NCBI GenBank assembly: GCA_030748635.1
Contig: JASMLP010000028.1
Coordinates: 24,633 to 88,632, forward strand
Source: Planctomycetota bacterium
Lineage (GTDB): Bacteria > Planctomycetota > JACQVV01 > JASMLP01
Length of the DNA stretch: 64,000 nt
Direction of reading: 5' to 3'
Under the pieces are notes generated by a model, which was not told where the DNA came from, made no database searches, and saw only the letters and a program-made list of their open reading frames with translations. Of this stretch, positions 35,238 through 44,270 are shown in pieces (positions within the stretch are counted from its first letter, which is position 1; each line of letters begins with the position of its first letter). A program made the position numbers and the translations under genes.

Positions 35238-36647
35238 CTATCGAGAACTCAGCGGAAGCCATTCGGGGCGTTGGGTTCCGACCAGATGATTCGCGAGTTC
35301 AGTGTCGATGGTGAAGACGGAGCCCGGGCGTTCCGAGAGCTGTACGTAGGTTTTGTCGGGAGAGCTTTTTGTTGGAGACCCGATATAGATCACCGTCAGC
35401 CCTTCGGTATGATCCGGGGCTAAAAGCTGAACGGTAACCCGGGCCGGAGTCAGGCCGTAGCGGACTGGGGGGGGAGAGCCGACTCCATCGGCCTCGATCG
35501 ACTCGATCCGGGCGTTTCGGATCCTGTCGATGAGTTTCTGGACAGATCGCTTGTCGGCCGATTCACGTAGGTGGGTACCATCCGGCTTCTGGTCGAGAAT
35601 GGTCCAACCAGACTTCACGCGAAGCAAGGTCCAGTGGCTGCCATCGGGGCGAGAGAAAATGACTCGGGCCAGGGGCGAAGGGAATCGGTGAATGAGGTCT
35701 CGGCTGCGTAGTTCTTGGGGCTGCTCGATCTGAGAGAAAATTTTCGAGTCGATCTGAAGGATCGCGTCACGACCCTCGATTCGGACGTGGGTCTTGTTTT
35801 GAGGTCCGCTCGGTCGACCGATCTCGATCGGTCCCACGCGGTAGCCTTCTTCGAGTTCCAAAACGATGCGCCATTTAGGAGGTGTGAGACCGTGGAGGGC
35901 CAGGTCCGGAGGGGCTCCCTCCGCGAATTTTTGGGCTTGGAGGTTTCTCAATCCGTTCAGAAGTTGTCGCACCGATTTGGGATCCGCCGGGTCGGCGATG
36001 GGAGAAGAAAAGAGCCAGGCCGACTTGCGATCTCCCCGCTTCAGAGTGTAGCTGGCATCTTGGCCGGAAGGGCTCAGGGCGCCAGCTTTGACACGGATTG
36101 TACGCACGAGGTGGATGGGGAATCGAACCAGAGATCGGTCGCGTAGGGAGTGAAGAGTCGGAGAAAGAATTTCGCTTTCCTCGCTGGGGATAGCCAGGAG
36201 AGTTTTCCCGGGGTCCACTCGTACGTAGGTGATCTGGTTCAGAGGGCCTGCGGATCCTAGCGATATTGTCTTTTCATTATCTTTCGTTCGAAAGCGGATT
36301 CGGGTGCGAGGGGAAGCGAGTCCGTGGGAATCGGACTCTTCGATCCCATTCAGGGTATTGGCGGGCAGGTGGGTGATCGCTTCGAGAAGGCGGTGCAACT
36401 CTACCGAATCGGCTTGATCCCGGACCGGAGCGGTGATCATCCAGTTTTCGCTTTCCGGAATTCGGTGGAGTTCGAGGGGCGCGAATCCCGAGTGTTCGAT
36501 GGTGAGTTGAGTGATGGCTTGAGCTTGGAGTCCGGGGAAGATCTGTTCGGCCCCCTCCTGGAACGGCACGTCGATTTCGTGCAAGAGCACATAGGCGGAG
36601 AGTCCCAATGCCAGGAGGATGAGGAGTGCGGTGCTCTTGGGGTTCAT
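35238..36647 (-). CDS. DUF4340 protein, exporter-associated
   Basis: 469 residues with an N-terminal hydrophobic helix (TALLILLALGLSAYVLL) and repeated DUF4340 modules in the periplasm, e.g. FAPLELHRIPESENWMI, followed by strand-rich blocks (IGSPTKSSPDKTYVQLSERP) near the C-terminus. DUF4340 proteins usually accompany GldG-like proteins and an ABC-2 exporter, as here. The function of these complexes outside Bacteroidota gliding is not settled. It lies 7 bases downstream of the GldG-like gene as the last member of the operon. Confidence 0.82.
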   Translation of the reverse strand: MNPKSTALLILLALGLSAYVLLHEIDVPFQEGAEQIFPGLQAQAITQLTIEHSGFAPLELHRIPESENWMITAPVRDQADSVELHRLLEAITHLPANTLNGIEESDSHGLASPRTRIRFRTKDNEKTISLGSAGPLNQITYVRVDPGKTLLAIPSEESEILSPTLHSLRDRSLVRFPIHLVRTIRVKAGALSPSGQDASYTLKRGDRKSAWLFSSPIADPADPKSVRQLLNGLRNLQAQKFAEGAPPDLALHGLTPPKWRIVLELEEGYRVGPIEIGRPSGPQNKTHVRIEGRDAILQIDSKIFSQIEQPQELRSRDLIHRFPSPLARVIFSRPDGSHWTLLRVKSGWTILDQKPDGTHLRESADKRSVQKLIDRIRNARIESIEADGVGSPPPVRYGLTPARVTVQLLAPDHTEGLTVIYIGSPTKSSPDKTYVQLSERPGSVFTIDTELANHLVGTQRPEWLPLSSR

Positions 36648-36654
36648 AAGCGTT

Positions 36655-38178
36655 TTACCGACGTCGGATCAGCCAGACCCCAACGCCCCCGGTGAAGGCG
36701 AGGAGTGGAAGAATGACCAGAACCAGACGCCCCATCTGGGCCCGCTGGTCCTCATCGAGTTCGATTCGTCGTTGGTCCGTGGCGCGGGGGTTGATCTCGA
36801 TCAGGCGTTCCCGGCCGGCGAGCCAACTGATCATGGCCTGGGCAAGATCGAGGTTGCCGTGGTATTCGATCGCACGGTCGTCGGTGAAGTCGGAGTCTCC
36901 GATCAAAATCGCTTGGGCATGGGGACGTTGACCCGATTCGTCTGCCGGACCCAGGTAGCGACGAGCGGCAAAGGCGAGGGTCAGAGGACCCTTGGGGTCG
37001 GTTTCGTCGGGACGCACCTCTTCCTCCCGATATGAGGATTCGCTCCAGGACTCCTCCGAGGAACGGATCAGGGGCCAGACTCGGACATCGCCTTCGAGAG
37101 GGTCTGTCGTCGAGGTGAGTGAGCGGGCTTCGGGGAGAAACACCCCGATATTGCGACGGTGGAGGAAGGCCGTGACCGGATGCTCCTTGGCAAGGTCGTT
37201 GGTGAGAACTCGGGTGTCCGCGGCCAACTCGAGTAGGATCTTGCCTTCACCCCCCTGGCGGGCTTGACGAGCGCGGTGTACGACCAAGTCATCTCTCGGC
37301 TCCACCTGGAACCATTGAGATATCGCTTCCAGTCCGGTGGTGACTGTGGGCTCGAGAGCGAGAAAGAGCCGCCCACCCTCCAGGAGATAGCTTTTCAGCA
37401 ACTCGATCTCCTGGGGGAGAAAAGTGCGACGAGGTCCGTTGATGATCACGATTCGAGCATCCTCGGGAATCTGTTTTACCGCTTGCAGGTCGAGGGATTC
37501 GAGTTCGTATCCGTCGAGTTGGAGCTGCTTGGCCAGGCGCTTGTTTTCGTTCTCGGGATCTTTTTCACCGTGTCCCTGAGTCCAGTAGAGGCGAAAGGAG
37601 GATTCGCGGGTGAGTCGGAGAATGCCGCTGGTCATCGCTTCCTCACCGGTGAAACTTTCGATTCTGCGGTCTTGGGGGCCGAAACCGAAGGCGGTGGGCC
37701 GGGCGAGTTCTTCGATCGGGATGATCCGGTGGCGAGACCCGGAGACGAGCAACACTACATTGCGTCGCCGGATCGAATATCGTTCCACCAACTGTTTGAC
37801 CCGGTCCAGATCGCGGTGGATCTCGAGTGTGGTCTTGTGGATGCGAGAGCTGACCGCCATGTATTCGTCGAGGAGGTCTCGGGTCATGCCGGCCGCGGAT
37901 TCCACCAGATCGCGATCGAACGGGAGTTCGGCGGCGGCGGGATCGAACAGAAACACCACATCGATGTCGACATCGAGTTCTTCGAGTACGTTGAGAGTCT
38001 TGGGACTGAGAGTGAAAGCGCCCACTCCCGACAGATCGAAACGGGTGTAGTGTCGAGCGCCTAGGTAGTTGGACAGAATGAGGAGGGCGAGAGCGGCTAC
38101 GAGGGCCAGAAGCGTTTCCGCGCTGTAGAGTGTTCGCTTCTTCGAACCGAAGCTGGGGGAGGGTTTGGAGTTACTCAA
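36655..38178 (-). CDS. GldG-like ABC exporter auxiliary protein
   Basis: About 507 residues from a TTG start at 38178, chosen because it overlaps the upstream TGA (TTGA) and lies 6 bases after GGAGAAG; the track's ATG at 38391 is antisense-like and proline-rich. There is one N-terminal helix (ETLLALVAALALLILSNYL), a long periplasmic ABC_transp_aux region with DLSGVGAFTLSPKTLNVLEEL and RIVIINGPRRTFLPQEIELL, and a C-terminal helix (MGRLVLVILPLLAFTGGVGVWLIRRR). GldG proteins partner with GldA and GldF. This gene sits between the permease and DUF4340 genes. Confidence 0.85.
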   Translation of the reverse strand: MSNSKPSPSFGSKKRTLYSAETLLALVAALALLILSNYLGARHYTRFDLSGVGAFTLSPKTLNVLEELDVDIDVVFLFDPAAAELPFDRDLVESAAGMTRDLLDEYMAVSSRIHKTTLEIHRDLDRVKQLVERYSIRRRNVVLLVSGSRHRIIPIEELARPTAFGFGPQDRRIESFTGEEAMTSGILRLTRESSFRLYWTQGHGEKDPENENKRLAKQLQLDGYELESLDLQAVKQIPEDARIVIINGPRRTFLPQEIELLKSYLLEGGRLFLALEPTVTTGLEAISQWFQVEPRDDLVVHRARQARQGGEGKILLELAADTRVLTNDLAKEHPVTAFLHRRNIGVFLPEARSLTSTTDPLEGDVRVWPLIRSSEESWSESSYREEEVRPDETDPKGPLTLAFAARRYLGPADESGQRPHAQAILIGDSDFTDDRAIEYHGNLDLAQAMISWLAGRERLIEINPRATDQRRIELDEDQRAQMGRLVLVILPLLAFTGGVGVWLIRRR

Positions 38179-38912
38179 GGGCTTCTCCACTGTCTCGTCT
38201 GGAGCATTTTCCAGCTTACGAAAAGGAAGAACAGCGTGCCGCTGAGAAAGAAGGTAAGCGCGCGGGTATCCAGGATCCCTTTGGCCAGATCGTGGAAATG
38301 AAAGGGGATCGATGTGTGGCGCAAGTAGGGGATGATGTCGGCCGGGGGGCCGAGGAAATGAAGAAAGTGAAGAAAGAGGAGGCTCAGGCACAGCACGACC
38401 GAAACTACGGCGGAGATCATCTGCTCGTCGCTGATGACGCTGGCGAAGAGGCCGATCGAACAGTAGAAGCTTCCGACCAGAAGGGTTCCCAGAATTCCAG
38501 TGCCGATGGGTCCCCAGTGAGGAGCGGAACCGTAGCTGGAAAGGACCAGGAAATGGAGGGCAACGGGTAGCCAGAGTCCCCCGAAAAGGATCCAGCTGGC
38601 GAAGAACTTGGAGAGAACAACCTGGAGATTGGTGACCGGGGCGGTGAGTAGAACTTCGAGGGTGCCGCGTCGTTTTTCCTCGGCGAAGAGTCGCATGGTC
38701 AGGAGCGGAGGCGCGAGGGTGATGAGGATGAAAAAGAAGTTGGAGCTGAATGTGGCGCGGACGATGGTCGAGTAGTCTCCCCGCGAGGTTTCGACGTAGA
38801 GAAAGAACAGGAATCCCTGCATGAGCCAGAAGAGAGTCAAGACGAGATAAGTCAGCGGACTTACGGCGTAAGCGTGGACCTCGCGACGAAGGAGAACAGC
38901 AAAGGGCCTCAT
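38175..38912 (-). CDS. GldF-like ABC-2 permease
   Basis: 245 residues from the ATG at 38912 (the longer track form runs through the ATPase gene). It is a six-helix ABC-2 type permease with LLTMRLFAEEKRRGTLEVLLTAPVTNLQVVL, the cytoplasmic loop characteristic of GldF/NosY-type permeases (motif MRLFAEEKRRGTLE). It overlaps the ATPase stop by 4 nt at its start and the GldG start by 4 nt at its end, so translation of the four genes is probably coupled. Confidence 0.9.
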   Translation of the reverse strand: MRPFAVLLRREVHAYAVSPLTYLVLTLFWLMQGFLFFLYVETSRGDYSTIVRATFSSNFFFILITLAPPLLTMRLFAEEKRRGTLEVLLTAPVTNLQVVLSKFFASWILFGGLWLPVALHFLVLSSYGSAPHWGPIGTGILGTLLVGSFYCSIGLFASVISDEQMISAVVSVVLCLSLLFLHFLHFLGPPADIIPYLRHTSIPFHFHDLAKGILDTRALTFFLSGTLFFLFVSWKMLQTRQWRSP

Positions 38913-39649
38913 TCCGCTTCTCCCCCCTTCGTGATGCGGATGAAGATCTCTTCGAGCGCGTCGGGCCCGGAGGGAACGGAGTGAGTTTCGGCCAGCTCCT
39001 TCATGGTGCCCGAGCCGACGATCTGACCCCGATCGATCACCAGCAATCGGTCGCAGAGGACGGAAGCTTCCGAGAGGATATGCGTACACAGCAGTACGGT
39101 CTTGTCTTCGCGGAGTTCTCGGACGATGGCTCGCAGGTGGCGGACCTGATGGGGGTCGAGGCCGGAGGTCGGTTCGTCTAACACCACGACTGGAGGGTCG
39201 GCCAGGAGCGCGTCGGCGAGACCGACTCGTTGGCGATAACCTTTGGAAAGTTGTCCCAAGATACGCTGGCGTACATCGACGACCTGGCATCGCTGGAGGA
39301 TCTCTTCGATCTTCGTGCGTCGGGCGGCTCTGGGAAAAAGCCCCTTCAACTGGCCGCGATAATCGAGGTATTCAATGACTCTCATCTCTTCGGGCAGCGG
39401 GTTGGATTCGGGGAGATATCCGATGCGACGACGGACTTCGATCGAATCCCGGGCAACGTCGAAACCCGCGACTCGCGCGGATCCTGATGTCGCTGGTAGC
39501 AGGGTGGAGAGGATACGCAAGGTCGTCGTTTTCCCCGCTCCGTTGGGGCCGAGGACTCCGAGAATTTCACCGGGATGGGCCTCGAAGGAGACCTCTTTCA
39601 GCGCGTGTATATTCCCGTAGGTCTTGGAAAGTCCCTGAGCCTCGATCAT
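38909..39649 (-). CDS. GldA-like ABC transporter ATPase
   Basis: 246 residues. Walker A GPNGAGKTTT, a signature-equivalent QLSKGYRQRVGLADALLADP, Walker B VVVLDEPTSGLDP and switch histidine TILSE/CTHILSE are present. The LSKGYRQR signature is typical of ABC-2/Gld/NatA-type ATPases. First gene of the gldA-gldF-gldG-DUF4340 operon. The ATG at 39649 is preceded by TATCAT 8 nt upstream and no ribosome site, pointing to a leaderless start. Substrate of the exporter is unknown. Confidence 0.92.
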   Translation of the reverse strand: MIEAQGLSKTYGNIHALKEVSFEAHPGEILGVLGPNGAGKTTTLRILSTLLPATSGSARVAGFDVARDSIEVRRRIGYLPESNPLPEEMRVIEYLDYRGQLKGLFPRAARRTKIEEILQRCQVVDVRQRILGQLSKGYRQRVGLADALLADPPVVVLDEPTSGLDPHQVRHLRAIVRELREDKTVLLCTHILSEASVLCDRLLVIDRGQIVGSGTMKELAETHSVPSGPDALEEIFIRITKGGEAE

Positions 39650-39657
39650 CGGGCGTC

Positions 39658-39663
39658 ATGATA
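39658..39663 (-). promoter_or_regulatory. Candidate -10 box (TATCAT) for the gldAFG operon
   Basis: TATCAT on the minus strand ends 8 nt before the gldA ATG; 5 of 6 consensus matches. The -35 region is weak. Spacing fits a leaderless message. Confidence 0.35.
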
Positions 39664-39690
39664 CCCGAAGCGAACCGAGAAAAGGATCGT

Positions 39691-39963
39691 TCAGATTTTC
39701 GGACCGAGGGGCTCCTCGAGGGTCGTGGCCATCTCTTTCGCGCCGGGAAACCGGTCCTCGGGATTTTTGGCCTGGGCGCGATGGCAGAGAGCGTCGAGCG
39801 GTTCGGAGAGGGACGGAACCTTTGCCTTCAGGCTGGGGGCCGGATTTTTAACAATGGCCTGCTGGATTTCGAAGGCGTTTCGTCCCTGGAAGGGTCGAGT
39901 TCCGACCATCCGTTCGTAGAGAATCACGCCGATGGAGAAGAGGTCGCTCCACGGGCTGGAGGC
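39691..39963 (-). pseudogene. C-terminal remnant of a Ser/Thr protein kinase
   Basis: Reading from the codons at 39963 gives ASSPWSDLFSIGVILYERMVGTRPF and continues to the track's 78-residue ORF. The SDLFSIGVILYE segment is kinase subdomain IX (with its invariant Asp), and ALCHRAQAKNPEDRFPGAKEM is subdomain XI with its Arg. Subdomains I-VIII (P-loop, VAIK lysine, HRD, DFG, APE) are missing; homology stops at the dnaK terminator. There is no start codon with a ribosome site, so I treat it as a decayed gene rather than a small protein. It must have lost its front half by deletion. Confidence 0.7.
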
Positions 39964-39964
39964 T

Positions 39965-40003
39965 GAAAAACAATCGGGGTCCGAGGCGTAGGCCTCGGAC
40001 CCC
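39965..40003 (-). terminator. Rho-independent terminator of dnaK
   Basis: GGGGTCCGAGGC and GCCTCGGACCCC form a perfect 12-bp stem with a 4-base loop, followed on the minus strand by GATTGTTTTTC. It lies 36 bases after the dnaK stop. Confidence 0.85.
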
Positions 40004-40038
40004 GAGGGGTCAGGCTTTCGGTCGAGTGAGAGAGCGGA

Positions 40039-41964
40039 CTATTTGGCCGCGTCCTCCTTGACCTCGAATTCGGCGTCGATCACATCGCCGTCACCTCCGC
40101 CGGCGGTGGCTCCGGCCGGCTCCCCCTGGGGAGCGCCTTCGGCAGCGCCTTGCTGCTGAGCCATTTCCTCGTAGAGGATTTTGCCGATCGCCTGGGCGTC
40201 GGTCTGGAGGGTCTGGGTGGCCGTCTGGATGGCCTGGAGATCGTCGTCCTCAGCGGCCTTCTTGAGGCCGGTGATGGCGTCTTCAATCTTCTTCTTCTCC
40301 TCGTCGGAGATTTTCTCTCCGTGTTCTTCGAGGGTTTTTTCGGTCTGGTGGGCGAGACTGTCGGCCATGTTCTTGGCGTCGACGAGTTCACGCTTTTTCT
40401 TGTCCTCGGCGGCGTGTTCCTCGGCTTCCCGGGTCATCCGATCGATGTCAGCATCATCTAATCCGCTGGAACTCTGGATCTCGATCGTCTGCTCCTTGCC
40501 GGTTCCCATGTCCTTGGCGTTGACGTTCAGGATGCCGTTGGCGTCCATCTTGAAGGTGACCTCGATCTTGGGAATGCCGCGCGGGGCGGGTGCGATGCCG
40601 GTCAACTGGAAGTTGCCCAGTCTGCGGTTGTCGGAAGCCATTTCTCGTTCGCCCTGGAGGACGAGGATCTCGACCGCCGGCTGGTTGTCGGCCGCGGTGG
40701 AGAAGACTTCCTTCTTCTCGTGCGGAATGGTGGTGTTGCGTTCGATGAGCTTGGTCATCACGCCGCCGAGGGTTTCGATGCCCAGCGAGAGCGGGGTGAC
40801 GTCGAGAAGGAGCACGTCCTTGAGATCATCGTCGCCCATCAGAATGCCGGCCTGGATGGCGGCGCCGAGGGAAACGACCTCGTCGGGATTGACGCTCCGG
40901 TTGGGTTCTTTGCCGAAGATCTCCTTGGCGAGGGCCTGCACGGCCGGAACGCGGGTCGATCCGCCAACGAGGAGAATCTCGTCGATTTCGCCCGGTTTGA
41001 GGTTGGAGTCGCGCATCGCTTTTTCACACGGCTGACGGGTCCGTTCGAGCAGGGGATCGATCAGCTTCTCGAATTCGGCCCGGGTGAGCTTGCGCAGAAG
41101 GTGCTTGGGGCCGGTCTGATCGGCGGTGATGAAGGGGAGGTTGACCTCGGTCTGGGTGGTCGAGGAGAGTTCGCACTTGGCCTTCTCGCAGGCTTCCTTG
41201 AGGCGTTGGAGAGCCATCTGGTCCTCGAGAAGATTGATGCCGTGCTCTTTGCGGAATTCCTCGGCTACGAAGTGGATCAGGACCTCGTCGAGGTCGTCTC
41301 CACCGAGGTGGGTGTCGCCACTGGTGGCTTTGACCTCGAAGACGCCGTCTCCGCACTCGAGCACCGAAATGTCGAAGGTACCGCCACCAAAATCGTAGAT
41401 GGCGATCTTCTGGTTCTTGTCGGTTTTGAGTCCGTAGGCGAGGGCCGCGGCGGTGGGCTCGTTGATGATCCGCTTGACTTCGAGACCCGCGATGCGACCG
41501 GCGTCCTTGGTGGCCTGACGCTGGCTGTCGTTGAAGTAGGCCGGGACGGTGATGACCGCTTCGGTGACCTCGGCTCCCAGATGGTCTTCGGCCTGCTCTT
41601 TCAGCTTCTGGAGAATCCAGGCGCTGATCTCCGGGGGAGTGTACGCTTTGCCGCGCACTTCGACTTTGACCAGCTCTTCGGGATCGCCGACGACCTGGTA
41701 GGGGACGGTTTTCTCTTCCTGGGACACCTCGTTGTGACGACGCCCCATGAAACGTTTGATGGAAAAGACGGTGTTCTTGGGGTTGGTAACGGCCTGACGC
41801 TTGGCGACCTGCCCGACAAGGCGTTCCTTGTCTTCGGTGACGGCGACGACCGAAGGGGTCGTACGGTGGCCTTCCGCGTTTTCGAGGACCTGAGGCTGGC
41901 CCCCTTCCATGATGGCGACTACGGAGTTGGTGGTTCCGAGGTCGATGCCGATGATTTTGGACAT
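40039..41964 (-). CDS. dnaK: Chaperone protein DnaK (Hsp70)
   Basis: 641 residues, the standard DnaK length. The ATPase domain starts [16 protein letters not shown] and contains [21 protein letters not shown] and [12 protein letters not shown]; the substrate-binding domain follows the [17 protein letters not shown] linker segment, and the tail [15 protein letters not shown] is the usual DnaK end. It folds and protects proteins with DnaJ and GrpE, neither of which is encoded here. The ATG at 41964 has an AAGGAG site. The 238-base gap upstream holds a sigma-54 promoter and an inverted repeat; a terminator follows the gene, so it is probably monocistronic. Confidence 0.97.
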   Translation of the reverse strand: MSKIIGIDLGTTNSVVAIMEGGQPQVLENAEGHRTTPSVVAVTEDKERLVGQVAKRQAVTNPKNTVFSIKRFMGRRHNEVSQEEKTVPYQVVGDPEELVKVEVRGKAYTPPEISAWILQKLKEQAEDHLGAEVTEAVITVPAYFNDSQRQATKDAGRIAGLEVKRIINEPTAAALAYGLKTDKNQKIAIYDFGGGTFDISVLECGDGVFEVKATSGDTHLGGDDLDEVLIHFVAEEFRKEHGINLLEDQMALQRLKEACEKAKCELSSTTQTEVNLPFITADQTGPKHLLRKLTRAEFEKLIDPLLERTRQPCEKAMRDSNLKPGEIDEILLVGGSTRVPAVQALAKEIFGKEPNRSVNPDEVVSLGAAIQAGILMGDDDLKDVLLLDVTPLSLGIETLGGVMTKLIERNTTIPHEKKEVFSTAADNQPAVEILVLQGEREMASDNRRLGNFQLTGIAPAPRGIPKIEVTFKMDANGILNVNAKDMGTGKEQTIEIQSSSGLDDADIDRMTREAEEHAAEDKKKRELVDAKNMADSLAHQTEKTLEEHGEKISDEEKKKIEDAITGLKKAAEDDDLQAIQTATQTLQTDAQAIGKILYEEMAQQQGAAEGAPQGEPAGATAGGGDGDVIDAEFEVKEDAAK

Positions 41965-42033
41965 GATGATCTCCTTACTTGTCTGGAGTGAATTCGAACG
42001 GGACGGTCGCTAGGTGGCGACACCCCTCGGTAT

Positions 42034-42050
42034 AGCATTTCTTGTGCCAA
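42034..42050 (-). promoter_or_regulatory. Sigma-54 (RpoN) promoter of dnaK
   Basis: TTGGCACAAGAAATGCT on the minus strand matches the -24/-12 consensus TGGCAC-N5-TTGC with a single change (ATGC for TTGC); GG and GC are correctly spaced. Predicted start near 42024, about 60 bases before the dnaK ATG. Such promoters need an enhancer-binding activator like the NtrC-type protein encoded just upstream. Confidence 0.65.
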
Positions 42051-42088
42051 GGAGTGGGGATTGCGTAAGTCTTTGCCGGTAAATGGGT

Positions 42089-42105
42089 AATGAATTTGAC
42101 TCATT
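42089..42105. promoter_or_regulatory. Inverted repeat, candidate activator site upstream of dnaK
   Basis: AATGA-N7-TCATT, 17 bp, about 40 bp upstream of the -24 element. Its TGACTCATTC part recurs as a 10-mer just upstream of the histidine kinase gene (44282-44291 in the opposite orientation). Confidence 0.45.
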
Positions 42106-42202
42106 CCGTCTCGAGGTCAGGATGGCACTTCCATTCGGGGGGGTGTGCCGTAGCGACCGGGTTGACCTGGGAGGGAAAATCCCAAACTCCGGACCGTGGG
42201 AG

Positions 42203-43561
42203 TCAGCGCAGATCGTATTCCTTGATCTTGCGGTAAAGGGTTCGGACACCGATCCCCAGGATTGTGGCGGCTTGATCTCGGTTGCCGCCGGTCTGCTCCA
42301 GGGTTTTTCCGATCAGCAGTTTCTCGGCGTCACGGAGCGACATCCCCGCGGACAGGGAGGGGGCCGATCTGGGCAGAGCGACCGCCGAGCCGATTAGTTC
42401 GGAAGGGAGGTGTTCGAGTTCGACGGTTGGGTTCGTGGAGAGGAGGACGAGATTTTCGATGACATTGCGCAGTTCCCGAACGTTGCCTGGCCAGGGGAGT
42501 TCCACCAGGCACTTCTGGGCGGCGGGGGAGAGGGTCAGTTCGGATTTACCGTGGAGGAGTTGGAATTCCTCGAGGTAGTGTTTGATGAGGAGCGGAATGT
42601 CCTGCTTTCGGTCCCGGAGGGGGGGGATCTGGATCTCGACCACCCGGAGGCGGAAGTAGAGGTCTTCCCGAAACCGACCGGCCTCGACTTCTTCGGAAAG
42701 GTTTCGGTTTGTGGCGCCGATGAGGCGAACATCGATCGAGATCAGGTCGTTGCTGCCCACGCGCTGGACCTTCTGCTCCTCGAGGATTCGCAGGAGTTTG
42801 GCCTGGGTGTCCAGCGGCATATCACCGAGTTCATCCAGAAACAGGGTCCCCCGGGTCGCGGATTCAAAACGCCCTTCCCGTTTTCGGTAGGCTCCGGTGA
42901 AGGCTCCTTTTTCATGTCCGAACAGTTCGCTTTCCAGGAGACCTCCACTCATGGCGGCGCAATTGAGGGGGACGAAAGGTCCTTCACGTCGCCGACTGCC
43001 GTTATGTATCGCTCGGGCCACCAACTCTTTACCGGTCCCACTTTCACCGGTGACCAGAACGGTGGCTGAGGTCGGGGCGATCTGGGCCATGATGTCGAAG
43101 ATCCGTTGCATGGCCGCGGTCTCTCCGATCAGGCCTTCGAATCCGTACCGTTTATCGAGCGCGCGGTGGAGGTCGAGGTTGTCGCGAGAGAGGGCCTGTT
43201 TTTCCAGGAGATTTTTCACCAGAGTTCGAAGATTTTCCAGATTGATCGGCTTTTCGAGATAGTTGGCAGCTCCTTTCTGCATCGCTTCAACAGCGCTGGT
43301 GACGCAGGCGTGACCGGTGATGAGGACGACTTCAACCGATGGATCTTGGGCCTTGGCATGACGCAAGATTTCCATTCCGTCGATGTCGTAGATTTTCAGG
43401 TCGGTGATGACGATGTCGTATCGCTCACGGGTGAGCCAGTCCAAGCCTTCGGTTCCACTGGTCGCGACGTGGCAACGACATCCTACCCGTTCGAGCGCTT
43501 CAGCGGTGATCTCGGCGTGATTCTTGTCGTCGTCGATCACTAGGATGATCGGGGAGGTCAT
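42203..43561 (-). CDS. Sigma-54-dependent response regulator (NtrC family)
   Basis: 452 residues. Receiver domain (about 1-120) with acidic pocket DDDKNH and phospho-acceptor D in YDIVITDLKIYD. AAA+ domain (about 140-370) with Walker A GESGTGKE, the sigma-54-contacting GAFTGA loop (GHEKGAFTGAYRKREGRF) intact, and the arginine-finger region. Fis-type HTH at the C-terminus (GGNRDQAATILGIGVRTLYRKI). It should activate RpoN-dependent promoters when phosphorylated. It overlaps the kinase stop by 4 nt at its start, and the dnaK sigma-54 promoter lies directly downstream. Confidence 0.95.
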   Translation of the reverse strand: MTSPIILVIDDDKNHAEITAEALERVGCRCHVATSGTEGLDWLTRERYDIVITDLKIYDIDGMEILRHAKAQDPSVEVVLITGHACVTSAVEAMQKGAANYLEKPINLENLRTLVKNLLEKQALSRDNLDLHRALDKRYGFEGLIGETAAMQRIFDIMAQIAPTSATVLVTGESGTGKELVARAIHNGSRRREGPFVPLNCAAMSGGLLESELFGHEKGAFTGAYRKREGRFESATRGTLFLDELGDMPLDTQAKLLRILEEQKVQRVGSNDLISIDVRLIGATNRNLSEEVEAGRFREDLYFRLRVVEIQIPPLRDRKQDIPLLIKHYLEEFQLLHGKSELTLSPAAQKCLVELPWPGNVRELRNVIENLVLLSTNPTVELEHLPSELIGSAVALPRSAPSLSAGMSLRDAEKLLIGKTLEQTGGNRDQAATILGIGVRTLYRKIKEYDLR

Positions 43562-44265
43562 GGAACCTCCGGGATGGGGAGTCGGAGAATAAAGGCCGTC
43601 CCTTTACCGAATTCGGATTGGACCTCGATGGTCCCTCCGTGTTCTTCGACAATACGGCGGGTGGTGGGAAGTCCCAGACCCGTTCCGGTTCCTTTCCTGG
43701 AAAAATAGACCTGCCAGATTTTGGGCAGGTCTTTCGATTCGATACCGGTTCCAGTATCGGTGATCTCCAGACGAACCTGTCCCTCTTCGAGTAGGGATCG
43801 GATCAAGATTTCTCCTCCCTCGGGCATCGCTTGGCGGGCGTTGATGATCAGGTTGTACAACGCTTGCTTGAAGGAGGTCGGGTCGAGAGTGATTCTGGGA
43901 AGGTCCTCGGCCAGGCTTCTGCGAACCTGAATACCCGCGGTATAAGCTTCGGGGGCGAAGAACTCCAGGGTCTCTTCGACTACTTGATTCAGGTCGTGTG
44001 GCGCCTGTCGAGTCAGATCGGGGCCGCGGGCAAAACGGAGGAAATCGCCGAGTACCCCCTCCATCCTTCGGACTTCGTCGAGAAGCACCTGGATGCGTTT
44101 GCGGGTTTTTCGTTCCTCTGGGGTTTCTGGAGTGGCGAAATCCTCCTGGAGGATCTGGAGGTTGAGCTTGATCGTACTGAGGGGATTTTTGATCTCGTGA
44201 GCCAAACCACCTGCGAGGGTTCCCAGGAAGGCCAGACGATCGGATTCCTCACGATTCACACGCAT
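43558..44265 (-). CDS. Soluble NtrB-like sensor histidine kinase
   Basis: 235 residues from an ATG with a clear AGGAG site. It consists of little more than the transmitter: HisKA with H-box LAHEIKNPLSTIK (about 20-90), then HATPase_c with N-box LYNLIINARQAMPEGG, G1 ITDTGTGIE and G2 TGLGLPTTRRIVEEHGG. There is no transmembrane helix, PAS or other sensor domain, so the signal must be sensed by a partner or by the dimer itself. It is the upstream member of the HK-RR operon. A 12-bp palindrome sits against its ribosome site. Confidence 0.93.
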   Translation of the reverse strand: MRVNREESDRLAFLGTLAGGLAHEIKNPLSTIKLNLQILQEDFATPETPEERKTRKRIQVLLDEVRRMEGVLGDFLRFARGPDLTRQAPHDLNQVVEETLEFFAPEAYTAGIQVRRSLAEDLPRITLDPTSFKQALYNLIINARQAMPEGGEILIRSLLEEGQVRLEITDTGTGIESKDLPKIWQVYFSRKGTGTGLGLPTTRRIVEEHGGTIEVQSEFGKGTAFILRLPIPEVP

Positions 44266-44270
44266 AGCTC

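Noticed and set aside
39965-40003. Inverted repeat as a mobile-element end or CRISPR-like unit
   Set aside because: A single 12-bp hairpin with a 4-base loop and T-tract 36 bases after dnaK is simply a terminator.
40720-41991. 423-aa plus-strand ORF opposite dnaK
   Set aside because: Long antisense ORFs over dnaK are a common codon-bias artefact; the dnaK reading is complete and conserved.
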